Part shown: piece by piece, positions 6,986 to 14,668 of the stretch
Numbering within the stretch: position 1 is the stretch's first letter
Layout of the letters: each line of letters opens with the position of its first letter
Source of the DNA: Campylobacterales bacterium
GTDB taxonomy: Bacteria; Campylobacterota; Campylobacteria; Campylobacterales; Hydrogenimonadaceae
DNA length: 14,866 bases
Assembly (NCBI GenBank): GCA_027067015.1
Contig: JAMOMS010000082.1
Location: forward strand, 1 to 14,866
Direction of reading: 5' to 3'
Position numbers and translations under genes: made by a program
Notes under the pieces: generated by a model
What the model was told of the DNA's origin: nothing
What the model saw: only the letters and a program-made list of their open reading frames with translations
The model's database searches: none

Positions 6986-8230
6986 TGCCTTGAAATTGTA
7001 ATTAAGAATGACTCTAAACTGCTCGTAATCTTCGTCGGCGTCGGTTTTGTCGTCTATGAGAGCGTAGGCCAGGGTGGCGGTGAAACGTTCACCGATGACG
7101 TATTTAAGAGCGATGTCGGTTTCGGCGGTTTCGTAGTCGTCCGTTTTGTCGGCGGCGAACCGGCCGTAAACCACACCCATATTCAGCCCCTCAAGCCCCA
7201 GTCCGGCGAGGTCGTAACCCGCTCCCGCGATCCATGCTTCACCCTTTTGCCCCACGGCATCGAGGGTCTGATCCTCCAGCGAGGTAAAAAACGGCCCGCC
7301 GCCAAGACTGCCGAAAGCACCCGTGTCGCCGTGATCGGCGTTGTAGGCTGTCAACAGTGTCAGGCCGTTTTCAAAGGCCGTTTCCACACTTACGCCCCAG
7401 GTTCGGCTGTCGATGTCGCCCAGCACTTCGTCGCCTCTCTCCTTTGCGGTGTCGTACTGGACCCCGAAGGTGAAGGTGGCCCAGTTTGTGGGAAGTTCGT
7501 AGCCCGCTTCCAGGTAGATGACATCGGCGATGTCGTCAATGTCGTAGTACCATGCCTGAAGCGTCAGCTTCTCAAAGCCTTTGTAGACGGCGGAAACCAG
7601 ATAGATGCCGTCGGTTTTTTTGTCGCTTCCCAGCGTCTTTTCGACGGGGACGAATTTTTTGGCGTCCACGCCGTTCTCCCAGCCGGCCATCTGATCGATT
7701 TGCCCCAGTGTCAATGTGAGGCCCTCACAGTCGGTGTTGGTGAGCAGGTAGGCCGTGAAGTAGTTGGGCATCATGCGGATGTCGTCACTGTCGGCATGGG
7801 GCGTGTCGATCATCTGTCGCCCGATTTTGATTTGGGTGTGCCCCCATTTGCCGTCGATGAACGCCTGAGAGAGTGTGGCAAATCCCTCTTTGTCCTTGTC
7901 GAAGAAGTCGCCGTTGACCTTATCGGGGTTGTTACTTTGCAAACCCAGATCCTCGACAAAATAGCCTTCGACACCTACCATCATACCCTGCCACCGTTTG
8001 GAATTGAGGTGCACGTGGCCGCCGACGGCGAAGGCGTTGTTGTGAGAATCGCAACGGTTCATCTTCAGGTCAATATAACCCGCGCGAATCTGCCCCGTGG
8101 TGTGCTCAAGAGGCTCAACCTTACTCAATACGCCTCTGACGGTGGTGATCTCAACAGGGGTTGTAGACTCCCCGGCCACTAACGGCAGTATGACGGCGGC
8201 TGTAAGCAAAAACGAGGAAAACGATTTCAT
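6980..8230 (-). CDS. Outer-membrane porin, OprD-like family
   Basis: Predicted 416-residue beta-barrel porin. A signal peptide occupies residues 1-20 (cut after LPLVAG). Motifs shared with Campylobacterota OprD-type porins include GQIRAGYID, IDGKWGHTQIKIGRQ, DTPHADSDDIRMMPNYF (143-159) and MAGWENGVDAKKF, followed by alternating amphipathic strands. A ribosome-binding site resembling AGAAGAG precedes the ATG. Two odd points: the protein ends in LNYNFKAL, so the expected terminal aromatic residue is followed by three extra residues, and it has exactly two cysteines (C60, C168), rare in porins. A Fur-like box sits 15 bp upstream of the start. Substrate cannot be told from sequence. Confidence 0.85.
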   Translation of the reverse strand: MKSFSSFLLTAAVILPLVAGESTTPVEITTVRGVLSKVEPLEHTTGQIRAGYIDLKMNRCDSHNNAFAVGGHVHLNSKRWQGMMVGVEGYFVEDLGLQSNNPDKVNGDFFDKDKEGFATLSQAFIDGKWGHTQIKIGRQMIDTPHADSDDIRMMPNYFTAYLLTNTDCEGLTLTLGQIDQMAGWENGVDAKKFVPVEKTLGSDKKTDGIYLVSAVYKGFEKLTLQAWYYDIDDIADVIYLEAGYELPTNWATFTFGVQYDTAKERGDEVLGDIDSRTWGVSVETAFENGLTLLTAYNADHGDTGAFGSLGGGPFFTSLEDQTLDAVGQKGEAWIAGAGYDLAGLGLEGLNMGVVYGRFAADKTDDYETAETDIALKYVIGERFTATLAYALIDDKTDADEDYEQFRVILNYNFKAL

Positions 8231-8244
8231 TGCTCTTCTTTATT

Positions 8245-8263
8245 GGAAATGATAATCGGTATC
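8245..8263 (-). promoter_or_regulatory. Fur-box-like site upstream of the porin
   Basis: These 19 bp match the classical Fur box GATAATGATAATCATTATC at 15 of 19 positions, including an unbroken run of ten (AATGATAATC). They lie 15 bp upstream of the porin ATG; the only gene reading away from the site is the porin, since modC ends toward it. A weaker 12/19 match is at 8308-8326. A possible -10 (TATATT on the minus strand, 8303-8308) would put the main site in the leader. Confidence 0.5.
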
Positions 8264-8336
8264 GATAAATTGAGAGTATCATGACACATTTCGGTTTAAC
8301 AGAATATAAAAACGATAATTGTTCTTAGAGTATTTG

Positions 8337-9191
8337 TTATTCCGTGACGATAACCGGCGCGAACGCTTTGGTCGCCACGGTGACTTGCTGACCGATTTGC
8401 AGGTTTTTGGCGGTACGGGTGTCGGTTACTACTTCCACAATCTGCTGGCCGATGGCCACCACCGCCACATAGACCGCGTCGCGCTTTTGAATCTCCAGCA
8501 CTTCGCCTTCAAAGGAGAATTTCTGGCTTCCCGATCTTTTCAAAAGCACGTCGCCGGGGGTGCCGTCGGCGGTGATTTTTCCGTTTTCGAGGCGGATGAC
8601 CCGTTGGGCCATGCGGTAGATCTCCGCCGGATCGTGGCTGACCATGAGGGTCGTGGTGCCGAATTCGCGATGGAGTTTGAGAATTTCATGTTGCAGTGTC
8701 AGACGCATGGCCGGATCGAGGGCGGAGAGGGGTTCATCGAGCAAAAGGAGTTTGGGGCGTCGCATCAGGGCCCTGCAAAGGGCTACCCTTTGTTTTTGTC
8801 CCCCGCTAAGGTAGGCGGGCCGCCTGTTGGCCAATTCGCTTAGACCGGTGCTTTCCAAAAGCGCGTCGGCCAGGGCCGGGTCTTTCTGGACAAAAAGGAG
8901 GTTTTGGCGTACGCTCATATGCTCAAAAAGCGCGTAATCCTGAAAGAGCAGGCCCACGTCTCTTTGTTGGGGCGGCAGGCTTTTGTTATTGGCAAGCCAC
9001 CGCTTTTGCGAAACCTTTATCTCTCCGTCGGCGCTCTCCAGTCCGGCCAGAATACGCAAAAGGGTGCTTTTGCCGCTACCGCTGGGGCCGGTTAGGGCGG
9101 TAAAACTGCCGGCTGAGAGCGTCAGGTTGACGGAAAGTTCCATCTCTCCTCGGGCGCCGTGCAATCTTTTTGTAATCTTTATGTCAACCAT
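8337..9191 (-). CDS. modC: Molybdate ABC transporter ATP-binding protein ModC
   Basis: ATPase of the molybdate importer, about 284 residues. It has Walker A GPSGSGKST (about 36-44), the Q loop in LLFQDYALF, signature LSGGQKQR (about 129-136), Walker B LLLLDEP, D loop SALD, and the switch histidine in MVSHD. From about residue 220 comes one TOBE-like domain. It is shorter than the E. coli protein (about 350 residues with two such repeats), which may fit with the separate tandem-Mop gene in this operon. The ATG at 9191 shares one base with the modB stop (TGATG); a GTG one codon earlier is equally possible. It is the last gene of the operon; no clear terminator follows, only a weak AT-rich stretch before the porin leader. 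Confidence 0.92.
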   Translation of the reverse strand: MVDIKITKRLHGARGEMELSVNLTLSAGSFTALTGPSGSGKSTLLRILAGLESADGEIKVSQKRWLANNKSLPPQQRDVGLLFQDYALFEHMSVRQNLLFVQKDPALADALLESTGLSELANRRPAYLSGGQKQRVALCRALMRRPKLLLLDEPLSALDPAMRLTLQHEILKLHREFGTTTLMVSHDPAEIYRMAQRVIRLENGKITADGTPGDVLLKRSGSQKFSFEGEVLEIQKRDAVYVAVVAIGQQIVEVVTDTRTAKNLQIGQQVTVATKAFAPVIVTE

Positions 9192-9874
9192 CACGCGCCC
9201 CCCAGACGCCGACGGTGGTGACGGTTAAAGAGGTAAACCGCCGTCAAAACGGCGAAACTGATACCTACCATAATGGCCGAGTAGATATGGGCGTTTTTGT
9301 AATCCATAATCTCCACATACTCATAAATAGCTACCGACGCCACCTTGGTCTCGCCCGGAATGGAACCCCCTACCATCAAGACCACGCCAAACTCCCCGAC
9401 CGTATGGGCGAAGGTGACGATCAGGGCGCTAAGCAGGGCGGGTTTGATGTTGGGCAGGGCCACGAACAGCAGGGTCTGCCAACCCGTTTTTCCCGCCACG
9501 TAGGCGGCTTCGAGCATATGGCGGTTGAGGCTCTCAAAACCGCTTTGCAGAGGCTGGAGCATAAAGGGAAATGAGTAGATCACGCTGGCGACCACGAGTC
9601 CCGGGAAAGAAAAGACCAGCTCCAGCCCCAGTCGCTCTTTTAAAAATGCCCCCAGGGGTGAATCGGGGGCAAAGGCCCACAGCAGGTAAAACCCCAGCAC
9701 CGAAGGGGGCAGGACGATGGGCAAAGAGACCAGCGCCTCCAAAAAGGGTTTAAGGCGCGTGCGGGTTTGCGCCAGCCACCAGGCCAGGGGAAGGGCCAAA
9801 ACAAAAAGCACGGCCGTCGTGACAAAAGCCAGTTTGAACGAGAGCCAAAAAGGGGTCCAGGCAATCGAACTCAC
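9191..9874 (-). CDS. modB: Molybdate ABC transporter permease ModB
   Basis: Inner-membrane permease of 227 residues with about five or six hydrophobic helices (first at about 12-35, last at about 197-217). The cytoplasmic EAA loop that docks on ModC is visible as [20 protein letters not shown] followed by PNIKPALL (121-148). The run [16 protein letters not shown] (50-65) is typical of ModB. The start is GTG at 9874, overlapping the stop of the preceding Mop gene by 4 bp (GTGA), with GAGGT upstream as ribosome-binding site. Its stop overlaps the modC start, so all four proteins are probably translationally coupled. Confidence 0.93.
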   Translation of the reverse strand: MSSIAWTPFWLSFKLAFVTTAVLFVLALPLAWWLAQTRTRLKPFLEALVSLPIVLPPSVLGFYLLWAFAPDSPLGAFLKERLGLELVFSFPGLVVASVIYSFPFMLQPLQSGFESLNRHMLEAAYVAGKTGWQTLLFVALPNIKPALLSALIVTFAHTVGEFGVVLMVGGSIPGETKVASVAIYEYVEIMDYKNAHIYSAIMVGISFAVLTAVYLFNRHHRRRLGGA

Positions 9875-10269
9875 CGTTGTACCTCTATAATTGAGAGCTC
9901 ACTCTCCAAAAAGAGCGCCCACGCTTTTTGTTGGTCGGTTATGCCAAGCTTCCCAAAAGAGGCCGTCGGCACCGTAACTTCCATGAGAGTTTGGGCATGG
10001 CGGCACCAAACGGTAGAGAGAATCTCTCCGCATTCAACCGATTCGATCGTAACGGGCACGATATTGCGCAGGGTACTCTCTTTGGGGGGTAAAAGGGCCA
10101 AAGCGATGTGGACGGGTTTGATGCCGAGCACCACCCGGCTCCCCTCCCGCACACCGTGAGGGGGCTCAAGCCCAACCATGTAAAGCGGCGTTTTGTCAAA
10201 CGTAAAAGTCAGATGTGTAATACCCTCTTTTTGCTCAACGCGGGTCACCAGGGCCTCAAGGCGGTTCAT
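9871..10269 (-). CDS. Tandem TOBE/Mop-domain molybdate-binding protein
   Basis: Small protein of 132 residues inside the molybdate operon. Two weakly similar halves each look like a Mop/TOBE unit: residues 1-58 ([15 protein letters not shown] ... [10 protein letters not shown]) and about 65-130 ([21 protein letters not shown] ... ELSIIEV). Such domains bind molybdate or molybdopterin-related oxyanions as oligomers. No signal peptide is present, so it is cytoplasmic. It may store or buffer molybdate after import, or complete the shortened ModC. As I recall, Campylobacter jejuni has a similar gene between modA and modB. There is no DNA-binding domain, so it is not a full ModE. Both ends overlap neighbours by 4 bp (ATGA with modA, GTGA with modB). 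Confidence 0.75.
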   Translation of the reverse strand: MNRLEALVTRVEQKEGITHLTFTFDKTPLYMVGLEPPHGVREGSRVVLGIKPVHIALALLPPKESTLRNIVPVTIESVECGEILSTVWCRHAQTLMEVTVPTASFGKLGITDQQKAWALFLESELSIIEVQR

Positions 10270-10994
10270 GGTTGACGGTATCCGTAGGCTTTGAAGATGT
10301 GTTGGGCGGCGGGAGAGAAGAGAAAATCGTAAAAATCTTTTCCCTCCGGTTTGAGCAAAACGGCGCCTTGCTCAATGGGGCTGTAAAGTCGGCTGTCTAC
10401 CTCTACCCACTCCTTTCCCTCTCTGAAACGGCGCAGTTTGGGGGAGAAGAGGGCCGATTTGGCCACCAGCCCCGCGTCGGCGACCCGCAGGGTATAGACA
10501 AGGGTCTGGGAGACGCTTTCGCCGTAGATCAGCTTGGGTTTGACTCTCTCGTATATCTTCGCGTTTTGTAAAGCCTCTCTCGCGGCTTTGCCGTAGGGGG
10601 CGGTTTTGGGGTTGGCGACGGCTATTTTTTTGATGGCGAAAGAGAGTAGGGTGTGTAAGTTATTGGAGAGCTTTTTATGGCGCACGGAAAGCAGGGCCAG
10701 CACCCCCTTGGCGTAGGTTTTGGGTTTTTCAAGGCCCAGTTTGTCATGGTAGAGCGCAAGGGGGTAGCCCATGTCGGCGGAGAGGAAAAGATCATAAGGG
10801 GCGCCGTGGCGGATCTGGGCGGCCAGTTTGCCGCTACTGCCGACAATGACGCGAATATCGCTCTTTGGATCTTTTTGCCGGTAGGTTTGAATGAGATCCT
10901 TGACGGCATAGCTGACATTGGCGGCCACCGCGACGGTCAGAGGCCGGCTCCATAGAAAAATGACGGAAAAAATAAGAAGAAAAAGCGCTCTCAT
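10266..10994 (-). CDS. modA: Molybdate-binding periplasmic protein ModA
   Basis: Solute-binding protein of 242 residues for molybdate (tungstate also possible). A signal peptide spans about 1-16 (MRALFLLIFSVIFLWS). The mature protein starts LTVAVAANVSYAVKDLI, the family's first strand-loop, followed by VGSSGKLAAQIRHGAPYDLFLSAD (51-74), where the Ser-Ser-Gly contacts the oxyanion. Later motifs YGKAAREAL and GESVSQTLVYTLRVADAGLVAKSAL are also typical. The classical AASL motif is replaced by AANVSYA. An AGGA ribosome-binding site (11001-11004) precedes the ATG and lies at the edge of an inverted repeat. It is the first gene of the operon, 40 bp after the c-di-GMP gene on the same strand. Confidence 0.92.
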   Translation of the reverse strand: MRALFLLIFSVIFLWSRPLTVAVAANVSYAVKDLIQTYRQKDPKSDIRVIVGSSGKLAAQIRHGAPYDLFLSADMGYPLALYHDKLGLEKPKTYAKGVLALLSVRHKKLSNNLHTLLSFAIKKIAVANPKTAPYGKAAREALQNAKIYERVKPKLIYGESVSQTLVYTLRVADAGLVAKSALFSPKLRRFREGKEWVEVDSRLYSPIEQGAVLLKPEGKDFYDFLFSPAAQHIFKAYGYRQP

Positions 10995-11002
10995 CGGACT
11001 TC

Positions 11003-11025
11003 CTAAACTTTTTTCGTTAGTTTAG
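11003..11025 (-). promoter_or_regulatory. Perfect 7-bp inverted repeat at the modA ribosome-binding site
   Basis: CTAAACT (11003-11009) and AGTTTAG (11019-11025) are perfect inverted repeats 9 bp apart, in the 40-bp gap before modA. On the modA transcript the 3' arm merges into the AGGA ribosome-binding site, so either a hairpin or a bound regulator could control the operon. It does not look like the E. coli ModE site (ATATA-rich palindrome). No U tract follows, so it is not a terminator of the upstream gene. Confidence 0.45.
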
Positions 11026-11034
11026 CCAATTTTG

Positions 11035-12714
11035 TCATAGATCTTGTCGATTCGGATAGTGTTTGGCCAGCTCCAATGCCTCCTCTTCGGGTAGCGGCGG
11101 CGCGTAGAGATAGCCTTGGATATAGTCGATACCGTGGCGAATCAGATAATCGGCCTGTCGGCGGTGTTCCACCCCTTCGGCCACGGTGGCCATACCGAGT
11201 TTTCGCGCCAGCAGAATGGTACTCTCCACAATGGCCATATCTTTGGGTCGATCGGGTACGCCGTCGATAAAGATCTTATCGATTTTTATCTTGTCGATCG
11301 GCAGAACTTTCAGGTAAGTCAAAGAGGCGTGGCCGGTTCCAAAGTCGTCAATGGCCACGGTAACGCCCAAATCGTGCAGGGCTTCAAGTTGCCGTTTTGT
11401 CTGCTCCATGTTTTTGACAATGGCCGTTTCGGTCATCTCAATCTCCACCCGTCCCTGTCGTAAAAAGGCGTTATCTATCTGACGGGTCATCTCATCCAAA
11501 AGGGTGTCGGTCTGAAAATGATATGCCGAGATATTGAGCGCCACGGTAACATCACGCAAGCCCACTCTGTCAAATCTTTTTAAGACGGTATCGATCTCGG
11601 AAAAGATCATTTCGGTCATGGGCACAATCAGGTCACTCTCCTCAATCAGCGGCATGAAAACACCGGGTCCCAGCAACCCTTTTTGCGGATGATCCCAGCG
11701 AATCAACGCCTCAAACGCCCGGATTTTATTGCGATGTATGTCGACTTTCGGTTGGTAATAGAGTAGCAGTTCCCCCGTGGCGATCGCCCGTTTGAACTCC
11801 TCCAGCATGGTCATACGGGCCATCACCTCCTCTTGCATACGCTTTTGAAAGAGTATACAGTGCCCTTTGGCGCTCTTTTTGGCTTTGTGCATGGCCAGGT
11901 CGGCCGATGCCATCAGGGATTGGGCTGTCTGACCGTCTTGCGGAAAGACGGCTATTCCTCCACTTAGGCTGACTTTGCGATGCGATTGGTTGATAATGAT
12001 GGGACGACTCAGTTGGCGGAGTATCTCGCAACACCGATCATACAAGGCTTTGTCGCTTTTATCATGGTGCATCAAAACGGCGAACTCATCCCCGCTGATA
12101 CGCGCGGCGATTTCGTCATGATCTATCAACGCCATCAGCCTTCGCGCGACGGTTTGAATCAACCGGTCGCCGGCGGGATACCCCATGGTGTCGTTGAGTG
12201 TCTGCGTATCGTCCAGGTCAAGATAGATCAACGCGAGACGCTCGTTGTGAGTGTGGGCGGTTTTGATTCTATCTTGAACAAGTTGGTTAAAATAGGTTCT
12301 ATTGGGTAATTCGGTCAAACCGTCAAAAAAGAGCAGTTTCTTAACCTTTTGGTCCCATCCATCTTTTTCGGCGGGCGGTTGCATGAAAGCGATATAGCGC
12401 TCAAACCCGTTCTCTTTTTTGTTTAAACCCACAACGGTTTGCCACACGCTGAAAACAGTACCGTTTTTGTGACGGTTTATGATGTTGCCGCTCCACTTGC
12501 CTTTGCCCAAAAGCGTTTGCCAAAAGTCTTTGTAGAAAACGGGCGGCATAAGGCCGGATCGAAAAAGCTCTTCGGGCCGTTTTCCTAGGGTATCCTCTTT
12601 TTTAAAACCGGTTAGGCGTACAAAGGCCGGATTAATATCGATAATACGGCGTTCATTGTCACAAACATAGACGGCAGTCGGATTATATTGAAAAACTTCA
12701 TCTAAATAGGTCAC
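11035..12714 (-). CDS. PAS-GGDEF-EAL cyclic-di-GMP signalling protein
   Basis: Cytoplasmic protein of 559 residues with no membrane segment. The GTG at 12714 is chosen because GAGGGG lies six bases before it; an upstream in-frame TTG at 12747 falls inside a likely -10 box. Residues 4-115 are a PAS sensor (YNPTAVYVCDNERRIIDINPAFVRLTGF). A GGDEF domain follows, with SGDEF (207-211) in place of GGDEF and no RxxD inhibitory site. The EAL domain has all expected residues: FEALIRW (E335), LNIS, EMTE, DDFGTG (456-461), KIDK and AEGVE (512-516). Phosphodiesterase activity on c-di-GMP is therefore likely. Cyclase activity is uncertain, since serine at the first position is sometimes tolerated. The PAS ligand is unknown. 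Confidence 0.9.
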   Translation of the reverse strand: MTYLDEVFQYNPTAVYVCDNERRIIDINPAFVRLTGFKKEDTLGKRPEELFRSGLMPPVFYKDFWQTLLGKGKWSGNIINRHKNGTVFSVWQTVVGLNKKENGFERYIAFMQPPAEKDGWDQKVKKLLFFDGLTELPNRTYFNQLVQDRIKTAHTHNERLALIYLDLDDTQTLNDTMGYPAGDRLIQTVARRLMALIDHDEIAARISGDEFAVLMHHDKSDKALYDRCCEILRQLSRPIIINQSHRKVSLSGGIAVFPQDGQTAQSLMASADLAMHKAKKSAKGHCILFQKRMQEEVMARMTMLEEFKRAIATGELLLYYQPKVDIHRNKIRAFEALIRWDHPQKGLLGPGVFMPLIEESDLIVPMTEMIFSEIDTVLKRFDRVGLRDVTVALNISAYHFQTDTLLDEMTRQIDNAFLRQGRVEIEMTETAIVKNMEQTKRQLEALHDLGVTVAIDDFGTGHASLTYLKVLPIDKIKIDKIFIDGVPDRPKDMAIVESTILLARKLGMATVAEGVEHRRQADYLIRHGIDYIQGYLYAPPLPEEEALELAKHYPNRQDL

Positions 12715-12738
12715 GGTTTTCCCCTCGTCCTGCGTCAA

Positions 12739-12744
12739 ATTATA
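12739..12744 (-). promoter_or_regulatory. -10 box of the PAS-GGDEF-EAL gene
   Basis: A perfect TATAAT on the minus strand, about 25 bp before the chosen GTG start. No good -35 box is seen 16-18 bp upstream. It lies 38 bp from the -10 box of the divergent dsbD promoter. Confidence 0.45.
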
Positions 12745-12758
12745 CAAAAAAGATCGGT

Positions 12759-12788
12759 TTGCCCACGTTTACGGTGGCTTGGTATAAT
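12759..12788 (+). promoter_or_regulatory. Extended -10 promoter of dsbD
   Basis: TATAAT (12783-12788) is preceded by TGG (extended -10 TGnTATAAT), with a partial -35 TTGCCC (12759-12764) 18 bp upstream. Transcription would start near 12795, about 27 nt before the dsbD ATG. Confidence 0.6.
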
Positions 12789-12821
12789 GGGCCCCTCAAA
12801 GAGGAGAGGCAAGGAGCTAAC

Positions 12822-14615
12822 ATGATGAAACGATGGTGGATGGTCTGGCTCATTCCCTTGTGGCTGAGCGCCGGTTTTCTTACCGCGAAAGAGGCGTTCA
12901 AGCCGTCGGTGACGTTGGAAAACGGGCGCTTTCATGTGCAAATCGATGTGGCCGAGCATATTCACCTGAGCAAAGAGTCGCTCCGTTTTGACGCGAAGCC
13001 CAAAGAGAAGGTCAAACTTTTACCCTACACCCTTCCCGCGCCCCAAAAGGATGAGTTTGGCGACGAGGTGTATACCGGACGTTTTGAGGTTGACGTGCCT
13101 TTCAAGGTTCTTGACCCGCAAACCGAAAAAGTGACCTTTCTTCTTTCTTACCAGGGGTGTTCGGACAACGGGGTCTGCTATCCGCCCGTAACCAAGCGCT
13201 ATACCTTTTCCCTACCTGCTCTCAAGCCCGATACGGCGCCGCTAATGAAACCGACCTGGCAAGCCTCCGCGTCAAAAAGCGCAAAGCCCACTGCTACCAC
13301 AGCCTCCTCCCAAAAAGCGCAACATCAATCCCTTTCGGAAGAGGCGTCGGTGGCCTCCATACTGGCCAACAAGAGTTTCGGGGCGGTGCTTCTTACCTTT
13401 TTTGGTTTTGGGCTTTTGATGGCCCTGACCCCCTGCGTCTTTCCCATGATACCGATTCTAAGCTCCATCATCGTGGCCCAGGGCAAGGGAATGACGGCGG
13501 GACGCGGCTTTTTTCTCTCCCTGGTCTACGTTTTGGCCATGGCGCTCACCTATACCGTCGCGGGGGTGTTGGCGGGGCTTTTTGGCGCCAATATCCAGGC
13601 GGCCATGCAAAACCCCTGGGTCATCGGCGCCTTTGCCGGCCTTTTTGTGGCCCTGGCCTTTTCGATGTTCGGCTTTTATGAGCTTCAGCTTCCCGCCTCC
13701 TGGCAGTCCAAACTGAGCCGTACCAGCGACGAGGCGGGCAAAAAGGGCGGTGTGGCCGGCGTGGCGGTGATGGGTTTTCTCTCGGCGCTTATTGTCGGCC
13801 CCTGCGTGGCGCCGCCGCTGGCCGGGGCGTTGATGTATATCGGCCAGACCGGTGACGCACTGCTGGGCGGTTTGGCCCTTTTTGTCATGAGTCTTGGTAT
13901 GGGCGCGCCGCTTTTGCTGGTGGGCACCGGCGCGGGCCGTTTTATGCCCAAACCCGGCGGCTGGATGAGCGCGGTAAGCCGGGTTTTCGGGGTGGTGATG
14001 TTGGCGGTGGCCGTCTGGATGCTCTCACGCATTCTTCCTGATGGTGTCACCATGGGGCTTTGGGCGCTTCTGGCTATAGTAAGTGCCGTCTATATGGGCG
14101 CGTTGGAACCTTTGGCAAAGGGAAGCGGGTGGCCGGCCCTGTTCAAGGGGCTTGGCGTCGCCTTATTGCTTTACGGCGCCATGTTGCTTGTCGGCGCATT
14201 CAGCGGCGCGACAAACCCCCTCTCTCCCCTGGAAGGGTTACGGGGCAACGGCACGAGCGCCGTGCTCTCAAACCGTCCCCTCTTTACCCGGGTGAGCGCG
14301 TCGGCGTTGATGGATAGGATCAAAACGGCAAACCGACCGGTAATCGTCGACTTTCGGGCCGATTGGTGTGTCAGTTGCAAGGAGCTGGAGGAGACCACTT
14401 TCAAAGACCCGGCTGTGCGACGGGCATTGCAAAACTATACGCTCTACCAGGTGGATGTTACCGACAATACGCCCGCCCAAAAAGTGCTGATGCGACAGCT
14501 GGGTATCTACGGTCCGCCGGCCATTCTCTTTTTTGAGAAGGGAAAAGAGCTTCGTGCCAAACGGATAATCGGCTACAAATCGCCCCGCGCCTTTGTGGCC
14601 CTTTTGCAGTCATAG
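12822..14615 (+). CDS. dsbD: Thiol:disulfide interchange protein DsbD
   Basis: Full-length DsbD of about 597 residues that carries electrons from cytoplasmic thioredoxin across the inner membrane to periplasmic disulfides, including those of cytochrome c maturation. The ATG at 12822 (or the next codon, 12825) follows AGGAG at 12812-12816; a signal peptide covers about 1-22. The periplasmic alpha domain has YQGCSDNGVCYPP (C113, C119). The membrane domain has TPCVFPMIP (C205) and GPCVAPPLAG (C328). The C-terminal thioredoxin-like domain has FRADWCVSCKELEE (C516, C519). All six redox cysteines are present. A low-complexity Ser/Lys/Ala linker lies before the first membrane helix. It is transcribed divergently from the c-di-GMP gene. 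Confidence 0.95.
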   Translation: MMKRWWMVWLIPLWLSAGFLTAKEAFKPSVTLENGRFHVQIDVAEHIHLSKESLRFDAKPKEKVKLLPYTLPAPQKDEFGDEVYTGRFEVDVPFKVLDPQTEKVTFLLSYQGCSDNGVCYPPVTKRYTFSLPALKPDTAPLMKPTWQASASKSAKPTATTASSQKAQHQSLSEEASVASILANKSFGAVLLTFFGFGLLMALTPCVFPMIPILSSIIVAQGKGMTAGRGFFLSLVYVLAMALTYTVAGVLAGLFGANIQAAMQNPWVIGAFAGLFVALAFSMFGFYELQLPASWQSKLSRTSDEAGKKGGVAGVAVMGFLSALIVGPCVAPPLAGALMYIGQTGDALLGGLALFVMSLGMGAPLLLVGTGAGRFMPKPGGWMSAVSRVFGVVMLAVAVWMLSRILPDGVTMGLWALLAIVSAVYMGALEPLAKGSGWPALFKGLGVALLLYGAMLLVGAFSGATNPLSPLEGLRGNGTSAVLSNRPLFTRVSASALMDRIKTANRPVIVDFRADWCVSCKELEETTFKDPAVRRALQNYTLYQVDVTDNTPAQKVLMRQLGIYGPPAILFFEKGKELRAKRIIGYKSPRAFVALLQS

Positions 14616-14637
14616 CTCTTTGTAATGGTCAATAGAT

Positions 14638-14643
14638 TATAAT
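14638..14643 (+). promoter_or_regulatory. -10 box before the dihydroorotase-like gene
   Basis: A perfect TATAAT in the 53-bp gap after dsbD. No clear -35 box is present at standard spacing, so this is a candidate only. An in-frame ATG at 14642 overlaps this box, which argues for the ATG at 14669 as the real start. Confidence 0.35.
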
Positions 14644-14668
14644 GGGATCAAAAAAGAGCGAGGTGGGC

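Noticed and set aside
7247..8182. 311-codon plus-strand open frame opposite the porin
   Set aside because: Antisense to a gene with signal peptide and porin motifs; the frame is rich in Gly/Val/Asp from reversed porin codons.
8308..8326. Second Fur-box-like match upstream of the porin
   Set aside because: Only 12 of 19 positions match in an AT-rich gap; too weak to list as a site by itself.
8319..8843. 174-codon plus-strand open frame opposite modC
   Set aside because: Overlaps the conserved ATPase motifs of modC on the other strand; no own signals.
14642..14668. In-frame upstream ATG for the dihydroorotase-like gene
   Set aside because: It overlaps the TATAAT box and adds a charged tail before the conserved start of the family; the ATG at 14669 has a GAGG site.
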